Shown here: positions 1 through 9,036 of the stretch, piece after piece
Layout of the letters: each line of letters begins with the position of its first letter
How positions within the stretch are numbered: position 1 is the stretch's first letter
Origin: Chryseobacterium arachidis
Lineage (GTDB): Bacteria; Bacteroidota; Bacteroidia; Flavobacteriales; Weeksellaceae
NCBI RefSeq assembly: GCF_900129245.1
Contig: NZ_FQUT01000003.1
Coordinates: 62,001 to 126,000 of the forward strand
Direction: 5' to 3'
DNA: 64,000 nt
The notes under the pieces: model-generated
What the model saw: only the letters and a program-made list of their open reading frames with translations
The model's database searches: none
Told to the model about the DNA's origin: nothing
Program-made: the position numbers and the translations under genes

Positions 1-1840
1 TTAACGTAATTTTCTCTTTTACCGTAAGAAGTATATCGTTGATATAGGTGTTATCTATAATTACATACTTAAGATCCGGCGGGATATTATGGGCTCTCAA
101 CGAAGGGTGACTGCTTCGGCAAGGAATCGTTCCGTCTGCCATCATATCTCTGAGAACCATATCAAAATAATCATTAATTCTTCTGTCTATTTTAAATCCC
201 AACATAAAATTAATTTTATAGATTGTTCCCGGAAGCACTTCATCTACCGCATATTTGAAAGTATATGGATCTTCCTGATTTGTAATCGTTAAGATAAAAT
301 AATGGTCTGCTCTTTTCGGCTGTTTTTTAATGATGGAATAAATAATCTTAGACTCAATCTCATCATTCCTTTTGGCACGACTTAAATAGGCTAAGTTTGT
401 GGCATATTTCGGAATCGTCTCATCCAGTTTCATATCTTTAATGATAGGAATATAATTTTCAAGCTTAACAAATTTAATGAACTTTGTCTTGATGGATCTT
501 CCATTAAACCAAGCATACATACAAACTCCGATAAATCCGGCTAAAATTACAGTGATCCAGCCTCCTTCAAAGAATTTAATAATATTGGCGCTAAAGAATC
601 CTAACTCGATAGACATGTATACCAACGCAAATATAAGAATCAAGCCTTTATTTATTCTATGCTTTAACAACCAATAAACGAGAAGTACTGTCGTCATCAA
701 CATCGTTACGGTAATGGAAAGTCCGTAGGCTGCTTCCATTTTCCCTGATTCTTTAAAGTGAAGAACAACAATAATACAGAACAATAATAATCCCCAATTG
801 ATTCTTGGAATGTACATTTGACCTTTCACTCCGGAAGGATAATCAATTTTTTGATTGGGCCACAAATTCAATGACATTGCTTCTGAGAAAATAGTAAAAG
901 AGCCGGTAATCAGAGCCTGGCTGGCAATAATTGCGGCTGCCGTAGCTAAAATCACCCCCGGAACCACCATCCACTCTTCCATAATCCCAAAGAAAGGATT
1001 GATAACTGAAAAGCCCGGCTTCTGATAGTTTGTTAAAAGCCATGCTCCCTGCCCAAGATAGTTTAAGATCAGCATTATTTTTACAAAGCCCCAGCTTACC
1101 CTTATATTTTTGGCACCACAATGTCCTAAATCTGAATAAAGTGCTTCTGCTCCTGTTGTACACAAAAAAACGGCCCCTAAAATTACAATCGCACTTGGTG
1201 AGTTCACTATCAGTTTATAAGCATAGTAGGGATTGAAAGATCTTAAAATTTCCATGTTTTCGCTTAAATGAGAAAGCCCTAAGCCACCCAAAACCAAAAA
1301 CCAAACTACCATTACAGGTCCGAAGAATTTACCGATAAAGCTTGTTCCAAATTGCTGTACTACAAAAATTAAAATCAAAATGCTGATGGTAATCGGAACT
1401 ACTGGAGTATGCGGATTATATATTTCAAGACCTTCAATTGCAGACATTACTGTAAGCGAAGGGGTAATGACTCCGTCTGCAATCAATGCAGCGGCTCCTA
1501 CAATTGCTATGAGGTACAGCCAGCCTTTTTTAAGATTTTTAACTAAAGAAAATAAAGCCAAAATTCCACCTTCCCCTTTATTATCTGCTCGCAGGGCAAT
1601 AATTACATACTTAATTGTTGTTTGAAGAGTAAGAGTCCAGATAATACAGGAAAGTGCTCCCTCGATGTACTCGTTAAAAGGCATCGTACTACCGTTTTCT
1701 CTGGCGTTTACAATTGCTTTCATTACATAAAGCGGAGAAGTACCTATATCTCCAAATACAATTCCCAAAGAAACTAAAACACCAACGAAAGAAAGCTTTT
1801 TAATGTCAAAATGATGACCGCCTTCTGTAACTTCTGCCAT
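1..1840 (-). CDS. kup: Kup-type potassium uptake protein (3' end outside window)
   Basis: Inner-membrane low-affinity K+ transporter of the KUP/HAK/KT family, thought to be proton coupled. The translation from the ATG at 1840 begins MAEVTEGGHHFDIKK and carries the family motif GDIGTSPLY at residues 30-38, followed by about twelve hydrophobic segments and a hydrophilic C-terminal domain. Some 613 codons lie in the window and no stop is reached before base 1; family members usually have about 620-660 residues, so only a short tail is missing. A good promoter sits just upstream. The gene is transcribed alone, behind the terminator of the pyruvate dehydrogenase gene. Identification is by family motif and length and is firm. 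Confidence 0.95.
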   Translation of the reverse strand, partial: MAEVTEGGHHFDIKKLSFVGVLVSLGIVFGDIGTSPLYVMKAIVNARENGSTMPFNEYIEGALSCIIWTLTLQTTIKYVIIALRADNKGEGGILALFSLVKNLKKGWLYLIAIVGAAALIADGVITPSLTVMSAIEGLEIYNPHTPVVPITISILILIFVVQQFGTSFIGKFFGPVMVVWFLVLGGLGLSHLSENMEILRSFNPYYAYKLIVNSPSAIVILGAVFLCTTGAEALYSDLGHCGAKNIRVSWGFVKIMLILNYLGQGAWLLTNYQKPGFSVINPFFGIMEEWMVVPGVILATAAAIIASQALITGSFTIFSEAMSLNLWPNQKIDYPSGVKGQMYIPRINWGLLLFCIIVVLHFKESGKMEAAYGLSITVTMLMTTVLLVYWLLKHRINKGLILIFALVYMSIELGFFSANIIKFFEGGWITVILAGFIGVCMYAWFNGRSIKTKFIKFVKLENYIPIIKDMKLDETIPKYATNLAYLSRAKRNDEIESKIIYSIIKKQPKRADHYFILTITNQEDPYTFKYAVDEVLPGTIYKINFMLGFKIDRRINDYFDMVLRDMMADGTIPCRSSHPSLRAHNIPPDLKYVIIDNTYINDILLTVKEKITL

Positions 1841-1867
1841 ATCAGCTAATTTTAAATTTTAAAAGCG

Positions 1868-1895
1868 CAAATTTAAATCAAATTTAAATACCCAA
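1868..1895 (-). promoter_or_regulatory. Bacteroidota-type promoter of kup
   Basis: On the minus strand a -7 box TAAATTTG (1875-1868) fits TAnnTTTG, and a TTG at 1895-1893 lies 17 bases upstream of it. This matches the -33/-7 spacing described for flavobacterial primary sigma factor promoters. The start codon follows 27 bases later. A second TAAATTTG lies slightly further upstream. Confidence 0.6.
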
Positions 1896-1923
1896 GACTT
1901 TTTCTTGATGAATATAATAAATG

Positions 1924-1949
1924 AAAAAACTTCCTTTCGGAAGTTTTTC
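1924..1949 (-). terminator. Intrinsic terminator of pdhB
   Basis: Perfect 10-bp arms aaaaacttcc (1925-1934) and ggaagttttt (1939-1948) around a TTTC loop. The run of T on the minus strand follows the stem, 16 bases after the pdhB stop codon. Confidence 0.75.
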
Positions 1950-1964
1950 TCTATAATCGTCTAT

Positions 1965-2945
1965 TTACTTTACGTACATTGCTTTTTTAATCTCCTCTTT
2001 TACTTTTTCAAGTTTAGGGAACCATTCTGCAAATAAGGCTGCAGAGTAAGGTGCAGGTGCATCAGGAGTAGTAATTCTCTTAATAGGTGCATCCAGATAA
2101 TCGAATGCTTTCTGCTGTACCATATAAGTAATTTCAGTTGCTACAGAACCGAATGGCCAAGCTTCTTCCAAAATAACTAGCCTGTTTGTCTTTTTCACTG
2201 ACGCCAAAACAGTATCATAATCTAAAGGACGAACCGTTCTTAAATCGATTACTTCTACAGAAATACCTTCTTTAGCCAAATCTTCTGCAGCCTGAATAGC
2301 CAGCTTCATAATTTTACCAAAAGAAACCAAAGTAACATCCGTTCCTTCTTTTTTGATATCTGCTTTTCCGATCGGAAGGTAATATTCTTCTTCAGGAATT
2401 TCCATTTTATCTCCATACATCTGCTCAGATTCCATGAAAATTACAGGGTCATTATCCTGAATAGCTGTCTTCAACAATCCTTTTGCATCGTAAGGATTAG
2501 AAGGAACCACAACTTTAAGCCCCGGGATATTTGCAAACCAGTTTTCGAAAGCCTGAGAGTGAGTAGCTCCCAATTGCCCAGCAGAGGCTGTAGGACCACG
2601 GAAAACGATAGGACAATTCCACTGCCCCCCACTCATCTGGCGGATCTTCGCTGCGTTATTAATAATCTGATCAATACCTACCAATGAGAAATTGAACGTC
2701 ATATACTCTACAATAGGTCTGTTACCGTTCATCGCCGCTCCCACTGCAATCCCTGTAAAACCAAGTTCTGCGATAGGTGTATCGATTACCCTCTTAGGAC
2801 CAAATTCATCCAACATTCCTTTAGAAGCCTTGTAAGCACCATTGTATTCTGCAACTTCCTCACCCATCAAAAAGATGGATTCGTCTTTACGCATTTCCTC
2901 GCTCATTGCCTGTGCAATTACCTCACGAAAAGTATATTCTGCCAT
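1965..2945 (-). CDS. pdhB: Pyruvate dehydrogenase E1 component, beta subunit
   Basis: Beta half of the thiamine-diphosphate-dependent E1 heterotetramer, which decarboxylates pyruvate and passes the acetyl group to the lipoyl domain of E2. The 326-residue length is standard. The N-terminal transketolase-like pyrimidine-binding domain (about 1-180) includes MGEEVAEYNGAYK and the segment RGPTASAGQLGATHSQ; the C-terminal transketolase domain (about 190-320) includes EVIDLRTVRPLD and EEAWPFGS, all typical of the family. The alpha subunit and E2 are not adjacent in the window. It has its own promoter and terminator, so it is probably monocistronic. A branched-chain 2-oxoacid E1 beta is the only close alternative; the sequence reads more like the pyruvate enzyme. 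Confidence 0.93.
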   Translation of the reverse strand: MAEYTFREVIAQAMSEEMRKDESIFLMGEEVAEYNGAYKASKGMLDEFGPKRVIDTPIAELGFTGIAVGAAMNGNRPIVEYMTFNFSLVGIDQIINNAAKIRQMSGGQWNCPIVFRGPTASAGQLGATHSQAFENWFANIPGLKVVVPSNPYDAKGLLKTAIQDNDPVIFMESEQMYGDKMEIPEEEYYLPIGKADIKKEGTDVTLVSFGKIMKLAIQAAEDLAKEGISVEVIDLRTVRPLDYDTVLASVKKTNRLVILEEAWPFGSVATEITYMVQQKAFDYLDAPIKRITTPDAPAPYSAALFAEWFPKLEKVKEEIKKAMYVK

Positions 2946-2968
2946 ATTTATTTGAAAAATTTAGACTA

Positions 2969-3002
2969 CAAAAGTAATGTTTTTTTATTATTTATATAAC
3001 AA
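2969..3002 (-). promoter_or_regulatory. Promoter of pdhB
   Basis: Minus-strand -7 box TACTTTTG (2976-2969) with a TTG at 3002-3000, spacing 23 bases. The ATG of pdhB follows 23 bases after the -7 box. Confidence 0.6.
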
Positions 3003-3027
3003 AAACGACATTTCATTTGATGAAATG
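3000..3027 (-). terminator. Terminator of the DUF2147 gene
   Basis: Arms catttcat (3009-3016) and atgaaatg (3020-3027) form a short hairpin, followed on the minus strand by TCGTTTTTGTT. It directly abuts the -33 element of pdhB. Confidence 0.6.
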
Positions 3028-3055
3028 CCGCTTATTCGTGTTATTTAAACTTTGC

Positions 3056-3472
3056 TTAATTTACTTTCTGCCAAGTCTGTGTTCTTCCCATTAAGGAAAT
3101 CCCCACATACCCTCTTACATTAAGCTGATCCCCTTTTCTTGTAATCGTACATTTATACGTTTTTCCGGTTTTAGGATCTGTGATGGTTCCCCCTGTGAAT
3201 TCATCTCCGTCTTTTTTCAGCCCTCTGATGATTTCCAGTCCTAAAATCGGTTTATTTTTTCTATCATCCTTACATTCCGTACAGTTAGGATTTGCGGGCT
3301 TTATCAGCAGCTGAGAAACTTTCCCGAAATACTGGTCTCCTTTTTTGTAGATTTCTACAATAGATTTCGCCTGTTTGGTTTCATCATCAATAGTCTTCCA
3401 TTTTCCTTCGATCTGAGCAAAAGACATCACTCCGAAAAGTGAAAGAGCGAATGTTAATAATAATTTTTTCAT
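3056..3472 (-). CDS. Secreted DUF2147 family protein
   Basis: A 138-residue protein with a clear Sec signal peptide (residues 1-19, ending in SFAQ) followed by a lipocalin-like DUF2147 domain: GKWKTIDDETKQAKSIVEIY near the start and GKTYKCTITRKGDQLNVRGY then GRTQTW near the end, as in other members. Cysteines at NCTEC may form a disulfide in the periplasm. Family function is not established. The gene is monocistronic by its flanking signals. Domain assignment is from the recognisable spacing of W, D, G and R residues. Confidence 0.85.
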   Translation of the reverse strand: MKKLLLTFALSLFGVMSFAQIEGKWKTIDDETKQAKSIVEIYKKGDQYFGKVSQLLIKPANPNCTECKDDRKNKPILGLEIIRGLKKDGDEFTGGTITDPKTGKTYKCTITRKGDQLNVRGYVGISLMGRTQTWQKVN

Positions 3473-3637
3473 ATTTCTTATAGTTTTAATTTCAATATAA
3501 TATTTCTGTTGTCTATTTACTGTTAAAAATATAAATTAATTTGAAATAAACAAAAAATATTATTATCCTGCACATACATTACAAGACGGATGCCAAAAAT
3601 GAAACTGTAAAATTATTAAGTTACTTATTTTTTTGAA

Positions 3638-5569
3638 TCAATAAAGCTTTCTGTTGACTACCCTGTTCATATAATCCTGATACCACGCTTTTGCAATCTG
3701 TTTTCCTTTTTCGGTTTCAGGATTTCTTTTAAGCTGATCCAGCAGATTTTTTTCTAATCCTAAATCTGTTTTATCAAAAATGCCAACCACTTCTTTTCCA
3801 TCAAAACGGTAAATATAATTTCCGATGATAAACTGCTCAACCGTACCATCTGAATTGGCAATAATCGGAGAGTAATGTTTTTCACTAACCAAGCTTCTCC
3901 CCCAGCTTCTTATTTTTTTATGATAACCGATTAAATCTGCCAAAGTGGGGTAAATATCAATCTGCTGTGCGAATTCCTGACTGATACCTTTTAAACTGTA
4001 TTCAGGATTTGGAGAATAAAAAATTAAGGGCACTGCAAAACGATTCATCACTTTCTCGTATTCCGGATAATAGATTTCGTTGGTGTGATCTCCCGTAAAC
4101 ACAAAAATGGTATTCTTAAACCAAGGTTGTTTTTTTGCAGTTTCAAAATATTGCTTAATGGCATAATCCGTATATTGAATCGGTTCATGCATCTGATTTT
4201 TTCCTTTTTTGAATTTCCCGTTATATTTTTCAGGTATTTTAAACGGATGATGAGAAGAAGCCGTGAACACCGTTGTCATAAAAGGCTGATTTTTACCTAC
4301 ATTTTTAGCAAAATACTGCAGGAATGGCTCGTCCCAGATGGCCCACATCCCGTCGAAATCACTGTCATTGTTGTATTCTGTTTTTCCGAAATAATGTTTA
4401 AAACCTAAAATATTTCCAAAACCTAAAAACCCCATCGAACCGTTGGGTGCTCCATGATAAAAAGAAGTATCATATCCCATTTCGTTACAGACCGATACAA
4501 TCGACTGAATTTTCTGATTGGAGTAAGGCGAACTTGTAAAAGCATCCGTCAGACTCGGAATTCCTGCCAACACAGAGCTCATCCCATGGATAGATTGCCT
4601 TCCGTTCGCAAAAGTATTGGGAAAGATTAAACTTTGCCCTGCCAGACTATCAATAAAAGGTGTATAAGAAACATAATCCTTAATATTTTTGTCCTTATTA
4701 AACGCTCCGGAATATTCTCTTCCAAATGATTCTACAATGAAAATGACAATATTGGGTTTACCTGTAACTTTTCTGTCATACATTTTATAAGGTTGGATAT
4801 TTTCATCAATGAATTTTTCATCCACAAAATGAACTTCTTTGAAATTATTTGTACCCAGTGTTCTGAAAAACGAAAAAGTACTGTTCAATACGATATTTCC
4901 TTGTGAAGGAATTTTCACAAAGCGGTTGGCATCTACCAGGTTAATCGGCCTTGTACTGTGTTTGAAATCTCCACGAATTCCGCCCACCGCCAAAACTGCC
5001 GTTACACAAAGTATAAGGATCGACCAGATGAAATAAGGAACCAGTTTCTGAGGCTTTTTTTCCTGAACTTTAATCTTTTTATAAAGAATTACCCAAAGCC
5101 ACATTAATACCACAAACCAGAGTAGAACATAAGGATTCTGAATGATTGACGCTGTAAAAACCTTGAAAATATTAGACTCATGCTGAGCAACCTGAAATGC
5201 AGCCGATGTGAGTCGGGTTTGGGAAAACTTGAAATATACAAAATCCCCGAAATTCATAGCGTAAGTAATTCCGTTGGTAATAAAATAAAGCCAGAACAAT
5301 ATTTTCTGATATATTTTTTTCGTATTGACAACAATCGGGATAATGCTTAAAAAGATAAATAAGGCATTAATGTACAAAATCGCCGTTGTATCAAACGCAA
5401 TGCCGTGATAGGAAAGACTGAGATAATCTGATACTGAATCTATTTTTATCAGTCCTTTATTAAAATACCAAAACAAAAATCTGGCAATCTGATAGAAAAA
5501 ATATGCTAAAAAAATTCTGTACAAAAGTACCAGAACTTCCTGTTTTCTAAACTCCTTAAACAATTTCAT
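3638..5569 (-). CDS. LtaS-like membrane sulfatase (phosphoglycerol transferase family)
   Basis: A 643-residue protein with about five transmembrane helices in residues 10-190 and an extracytoplasmic sulfatase/alkaline-phosphatase-fold domain from about residue 270. The metal-site segment NIVIFIVESFGREY, then FANGRQSIHGMSS where the nucleophilic Ser/Thr is expected, and FTGDHTNE near the C-terminal metal site are all visible. In Gram-positives the family makes lipoteichoic acid; Gram-negative members transfer phosphoglycerol or phosphoethanolamine groups to glycans or lipid A. The substrate here is unknown. It is divergent from the phosphatidylserine synthase gene, which fits a role in envelope lipids, but that is only context. 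Confidence 0.85.
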   Translation of the reverse strand: MKLFKEFRKQEVLVLLYRIFLAYFFYQIARFLFWYFNKGLIKIDSVSDYLSLSYHGIAFDTTAILYINALFIFLSIIPIVVNTKKIYQKILFWLYFITNGITYAMNFGDFVYFKFSQTRLTSAAFQVAQHESNIFKVFTASIIQNPYVLLWFVVLMWLWVILYKKIKVQEKKPQKLVPYFIWSILILCVTAVLAVGGIRGDFKHSTRPINLVDANRFVKIPSQGNIVLNSTFSFFRTLGTNNFKEVHFVDEKFIDENIQPYKMYDRKVTGKPNIVIFIVESFGREYSGAFNKDKNIKDYVSYTPFIDSLAGQSLIFPNTFANGRQSIHGMSSVLAGIPSLTDAFTSSPYSNQKIQSIVSVCNEMGYDTSFYHGAPNGSMGFLGFGNILGFKHYFGKTEYNNDSDFDGMWAIWDEPFLQYFAKNVGKNQPFMTTVFTASSHHPFKIPEKYNGKFKKGKNQMHEPIQYTDYAIKQYFETAKKQPWFKNTIFVFTGDHTNEIYYPEYEKVMNRFAVPLIFYSPNPEYSLKGISQEFAQQIDIYPTLADLIGYHKKIRSWGRSLVSEKHYSPIIANSDGTVEQFIIGNYIYRFDGKEVVGIFDKTDLGLEKNLLDQLKRNPETEKGKQIAKAWYQDYMNRVVNRKLY

Positions 5570-5678
5570 GACGCAAATTTACATCAAATTCAAATTAAAT
5601 TTAACATTACCTAACAACAATATAAATAGTACAGCAATAATTGGAACTCCGTTGAATGGATATATTGATATATTATTT

Positions 5679-5686
5679 TAATTTTG
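5679..5686 (+). promoter_or_regulatory. -7 box immediately before the pssA start
   Basis: TAATTTTG matches TAnnTTTG exactly and ends five bases before the ATG at 5692. A TTG lies at 5652-5654 (spacing 24, slightly long). If used, transcription would begin at or next to the start codon, giving a leaderless or near-leaderless mRNA, and would exclude the in-frame ATG at 5656. Confidence 0.45.
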
Positions 5687-5691
5687 CAGCT

Positions 5692-6402
5692 ATGAATTTT
5701 ATTAAAAATAATCTTGCCAATGCACTGACTCTGGGAAACCTTTTTGCAGGCTGTGTAGGAGCTATTCATCTTATTTTGGGCGATTATCAGACAACAGGCG
5801 TATGCCTTATACTTTCCTGTATTTTCGATTTTTTTGACGGATTCGTAGCAAGAGCTGTAAAATCCAACTCAAATCTCGGGCTTCAGCTGGATTCTTTGGC
5901 GGACATGGTAAGCTTTGGAGTGATCCCGGGATTTACAATGTTTAAAGCGTTCGAGCCATTTGGAAGTGAAATTTTAGGAATGCATTTATTCTTTGACCTC
6001 AAATATATAGGACTTCTGGTCACTGTTTTTTCGTGTCTGAGACTGGCTATTTTCAATCTTGATGAAGAGCAGAGGTATTATTTCAAAGGACTCAACACCC
6101 CAACCAATACGGTTCTTTTATTCGGATTATACTACGCTTTTAAAGAGACCAATACTTTCAGTTTTCTATTTGAGAATGAATTATTATTAATTGTCCTCAC
6201 TCTTATCACTTCATGGCTTTTAGTAAGCTCCATTAAAATGATGGCGATGAAATTCAAGTCAAAAAGAATTCAAGATAATTATTCTAAAATTATCCTTTTG
6301 GGAGGAGGAATTGCAATTTTGGCGATTTTTCAGATTGTGGGAATTCCGATGCTGGTTATTTATTATATATTAGTATCGCTTATATTTCAGAAGCAGCTTT
6401 AG
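5692..6402 (+). CDS. pssA: CDP-diacylglycerol-serine O-phosphatidyltransferase
   Basis: Integral membrane enzyme that makes phosphatidylserine from CDP-diacylglycerol and L-serine, the first step to phosphatidylethanolamine. The CDP-alcohol phosphatidyltransferase signature DG-x2-AR-x8-G-x3-D-x3-D is complete: D49, G50, A53, R54, G63, D67 and D71. About eight hydrophobic segments span the 236 residues, the normal size for type II enzymes. I chose the ATG at 5692, not the in-frame one at 5656, because the first 12 codons precede the usual N-terminus (MNFIKNNLANALTLGNL) and overlap the -7 box. The exonuclease gene follows 45 bases downstream, probably in the same transcript. Confidence 0.92.
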   Translation: MNFIKNNLANALTLGNLFAGCVGAIHLILGDYQTTGVCLILSCIFDFFDGFVARAVKSNSNLGLQLDSLADMVSFGVIPGFTMFKAFEPFGSEILGMHLFFDLKYIGLLVTVFSCLRLAIFNLDEEQRYYFKGLNTPTNTVLLFGLYYAFKETNTFSFLFENELLLIVLTLITSWLLVSSIKMMAMKFKSKRIQDNYSKIILLGGGIAILAIFQIVGIPMLVIYYILVSLIFQKQL

Positions 6403-6447
6403 TTGTCAGAAGATTTTCAAATTAACATATTTTTCAAATTATTAGAA

Positions 6448-7212
6448 ATGAATTTAAAATTACATAAACCACTTTGCATCTTTGACTTAGAAACTACAGG
6501 AACCAATATCGGCAAAGACCGAATTGTTGAAATCTGTATTTTAAAAGTGAATCCTGATTCTTCAAGAGAAAGCAAAACATGGAAAGTAAATCCCGAAATG
6601 CCAATTCCTAAAGAATGCAGCGAAATCCACGGAATTTATGATGAAGATGTAAAAGATGCTCCGACTTTCAGAGAGATTGCTCCGAAAATAGTTGAAATGA
6701 TTACAGGCTCGGATCTGGGAGGCTTTAATTCAAACAGATTTGACGTTCCTTTGTTAGCCGAAGAATTGCTTCGCGCCGATTTTGATTTCGACTTAAGCAA
6801 ATTCAAACTGGTAGACGCACAGACCATTTTTTTCAAAAAAGAACCAAGAAACTTAGGTGCAGCTTATCAGTTCTACTGCAATAAAACGCTGGAAAATGCA
6901 CATTCTGCAGAAGCTGATGTGATGGCTACTTTTGAAGTTTTGGATGCGCAGGTGGGAAAATACGAGGATGTTCCGAATGAAATTGCAGAACTTAGCACAT
7001 TTTCCACTCAGAACAAATTTGCAGATTTAGCAGGAATGATTCATTATGATGAAAATGGGAAAGAAATTTTTGCCTTCGGAAAATATAAAGGTCAGAAGGT
7101 AAAAGATGTTTTCCAGAAGGATCTCGGCTATTACGGTTGGCTTCAGAATGCCGATTTTCCTTTGTACACTAAGAAAGTATTTACAAAAATTCAGTTATCC
7201 AGTAAATTTTAA
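6448..7212 (+). CDS. DnaQ-like 3'-5' exonuclease (DEDDh family)
   Basis: A 254-residue protein. The ExoI motif FDLETTGTN (D13, E15), ExoII around GFNSNRFDVPLL and ExoIII HSAEADVMAT define a DEDDh exonuclease domain in residues 7-180, like DNA polymerase III epsilon. The C-terminal 70 residues carry a small domain with FGKYKGQKVKDV, seen in flavobacterial homologues. It may be the proofreading subunit or a stand-alone repair/RNA exonuclease; length alone does not decide. The reading frame extends upstream to a TTG at 6405, but the ATG at 6448 gives the conserved N-terminus. The next gene starts four bases after the stop. Confidence 0.88.
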   Translation: MNLKLHKPLCIFDLETTGTNIGKDRIVEICILKVNPDSSRESKTWKVNPEMPIPKECSEIHGIYDEDVKDAPTFREIAPKIVEMITGSDLGGFNSNRFDVPLLAEELLRADFDFDLSKFKLVDAQTIFFKKEPRNLGAAYQFYCNKTLENAHSAEADVMATFEVLDAQVGKYEDVPNEIAELSTFSTQNKFADLAGMIHYDENGKEIFAFGKYKGQKVKDVFQKDLGYYGWLQNADFPLYTKKVFTKIQLSSKF

Positions 7213-7216
7213 AATA

Positions 7217-7615
7217 ATGAGCGAGCTGGTTACCTTCAAGTTTTACGAAACGGCTCTTCAGGCCAACAGGGACAAACAGATCTTGGCTGAAAGTGGCATT
7301 AACAGCTTTATTGCGAACGAACAGCTGATTCAGTCAGATTGGCTGCTTTCTCAGGCGGTGGGTGGAATCCAGCTGCAGGTTTTTGAGGAAGATATGGAAA
7401 AAGCAAATCAGGCATTGCAGGATTACAAAGAACATGAAGAGTTTTCTTTGGAAGTGGAACATACGATTGAAAACCCTGATTTTGATTTTGTATGCCCTAA
7501 ATGTGGTTCGAATCACATCTACAGAGACGACAGCGCCACAAGCTTTTTCGGTGTTTCGATTTTGAAAAGCCATAAGTTTGTCTGCTATTATTGCGGAAAT
7601 GAGTTTATGCATTGA
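7217..7615 (+). CDS. DUF2007 protein with C-terminal zinc ribbon
   Basis: A 132-residue cytoplasmic protein. Residues 1-75 fit the DUF2007 ('putative signal transducing protein') pattern: VTFKFYETALQANRDKQIL followed by a GGIQLQV strand. Residues about 92-130 form a zinc ribbon with CPKC and CYYC pairs. The reading frame runs back into the exonuclease gene, but the ATG four bases after that gene's stop gives the family N-terminus MSELVTF. Probably co-translated with the exonuclease. Function unknown. Confidence 0.82.
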   Translation: MSELVTFKFYETALQANRDKQILAESGINSFIANEQLIQSDWLLSQAVGGIQLQVFEEDMEKANQALQDYKEHEEFSLEVEHTIENPDFDFVCPKCGSNHIYRDDSATSFFGVSILKSHKFVCYYCGNEFMH

Positions 7616-7732
7616 GGCCTTATAAAAACGAAAATTAGGAGATGGAAGTTTATTATTGATAATACGTCGAGATTCCTATGGAATGACAAATTTTGTAGAT
7701 AATTTCTGATATTTAAATGATAGACTACAACC

Positions 7733-7840
7733 CTAGCCCCGATTGAAACGACATCCTTTTTGGTTGCGGCTGGAACGGAGTGGAAGCCGTAACCAAAAAG
7801 ATACAGTGGAAAGCGGGAAACAGCTCCTGAAAAATAAATT
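7733..7840. repeat. Dispersed palindromic intergenic repeat (family A)
   Basis: The centre can fold into a long stem: catcctttttggtt then gcggct pairs with agccg then taaccaaaaagatac, around a loop near 7771-7783. The distal part, agcgggaaacagctcc, has counterparts in the proximal cccgattgaaacgac. The right half recurs at 25056-25107 with few changes. Very similar repeats are familiar from Chryseobacterium and Flavobacterium intergenic regions. No gene is supported in 7616-7904. Confidence 0.7.
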
Positions 7841-7904
7841 AAAAATAAATGTGGGATGAGACTGCTGAATCAATTCTCTTCTTACAATGACCAATAAAAG
7901 AATT

Positions 7905-8510
7905 ATGAAAATTATCTGCATAGGAAGAAATTACAGCGAACACGCAAAAGAATTGGGAAACGAAATTCCTGAAAAACCGGTGATCTTCATGAAGCCGGAC
8001 ACCGCAGTTTTGAAGGGAAATGATTTCTATATTCCTGAATTTTCCAATGATGTTCATTATGAACTGGAAGTAGTGGTGAAAATTTCAAAAGGAGGCAAAT
8101 ACATCCAGAAAGAAACTGCCCACAAACATTATGAAGAAATTGGTCTGGGAATCGATTTTACAGCCAGAGACCTTCAAAGTGAGCTTAAATCCAAAGGCCT
8201 TCCGTGGGAATTGGCGAAAGGATTTGACGGTTCTGCTGTAGTCGGAAATTTCTTCAAAAAAGAGAATTATAATCTTGAATCGATGAACTTTTCCTTATTG
8301 AAAAATAAAGATAAATTGCAGGATGGTAATACGAAAGATATGATCTTTACCATTGAGGATATTATCGCTTTCGTTTCACAATATTTTACATTGAGAGTGG
8401 GAGACTTAATTTTCACGGGAACTCCAAAAGGGGTTGGAAAGGTTGAGGAAAATGATATTCTGGAAGCTTACCTGGAGAATGAAAAAGTTTTAGACATCCG
8501 AATATTATAA
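7905..8510 (+). CDS. Fumarylacetoacetate hydrolase family protein
   Basis: A 201-residue single-domain FAH-fold protein. The start MKIICIGRNYSEHAKELGN, the segment KPDTAVLKGN, the metal-site region HYELEVVV with its glutamates, IDFTARDLQ, and the C-terminal FTGTPKGVGKV are diagnostic. Small members of this family hydrolyse acylpyruvates or decarboxylate oxaloacetate, using Mg2+ bound by Glu/Glu/Asp. The actual substrate is not readable from sequence. I preferred the ATG at 7905 over the one at 7887 because it yields the conserved N-terminus. Confidence 0.88.
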   Translation: MKIICIGRNYSEHAKELGNEIPEKPVIFMKPDTAVLKGNDFYIPEFSNDVHYELEVVVKISKGGKYIQKETAHKHYEEIGLGIDFTARDLQSELKSKGLPWELAKGFDGSAVVGNFFKKENYNLESMNFSLLKNKDKLQDGNTKDMIFTIEDIIAFVSQYFTLRVGDLIFTGTPKGVGKVEENDILEAYLENEKVLDIRIL

Positions 8511-8569
8511 GTAATTTAACATAACTTTTGGCATAATTTTCCTATCTTTAGTAAACAAAATTAAAGGTT

Positions 8570-9007
8570 ATGGTAAATATTGTATTACCCGTAGATTTTG
8601 GGGACAAAACAGAACAGCTTTTGGAAGGAGCTGTAAAATTTGCTAAACAGGTAAACGGCAGAATTTATATCATTCATGTGGCACCTTCGGATATCGGTTT
8701 TGCGATTGGCGACATGGGATTTCAATATTTTCCGGAAGTTGAAGAGAATGAGATCCGAGAGGAATTGGTTCAGCTGAATAAAATTCAGCAAAGGATTCTG
8801 GCACACGACATCGATTGTGAACATCTTTTAAAGCAAGGGATAGCCAAAGATATTATCTTAGAATATTCTAAAGAAAAAAATGCGGACTTCATCGTGATGG
8901 GGTCGCATGGAAGAAGTGGAATTTACGATGTTTTTGTAGGAAGCCTCACGAAAGGGATTACCAAGGATTCAAGTGTTCCGGTTTTGGTGCTTCCGATTCA
9001 TGATTAA
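8570..9007 (+). CDS. Universal stress protein (UspA family)
   Basis: A 145-residue single Usp domain: the first strand MVNIVLPVDFGDKTE and the C-terminal nucleotide-loop GSHGRSGIYDVFVGS, then VPVLVLP. The glycine-rich loop is of the kind that binds ATP in the MJ0577-like subgroup. Such proteins are cytoplasmic dimers induced by stress; no specific role can be read here. It is transcribed alone, 59 bases after the FAH gene, with a strong terminator downstream. Confidence 0.9.
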   Translation: MVNIVLPVDFGDKTEQLLEGAVKFAKQVNGRIYIIHVAPSDIGFAIGDMGFQYFPEVEENEIREELVQLNKIQQRILAHDIDCEHLLKQGIAKDIILEYSKEKNADFIVMGSHGRSGIYDVFVGSLTKGITKDSSVPVLVLPIHD

Positions 9008-9036
9008 TCTAAAGAGTTAAATTTTAATCGTTACAT

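Noticed and set aside
6403..6447. N-terminal extension of the exonuclease from a TTG codon
   Set aside because: The 15 extra residues are not part of the DnaQ fold and the ATG at 6448 gives the standard start.
7733..7921. Minus-strand reading frame of 62 codons over the family A repeat
   Set aside because: It is composed of repeat sequence; a similar frame over the partial copy at 25056-25107 shares only the repeat-derived stretch, not a protein pattern.
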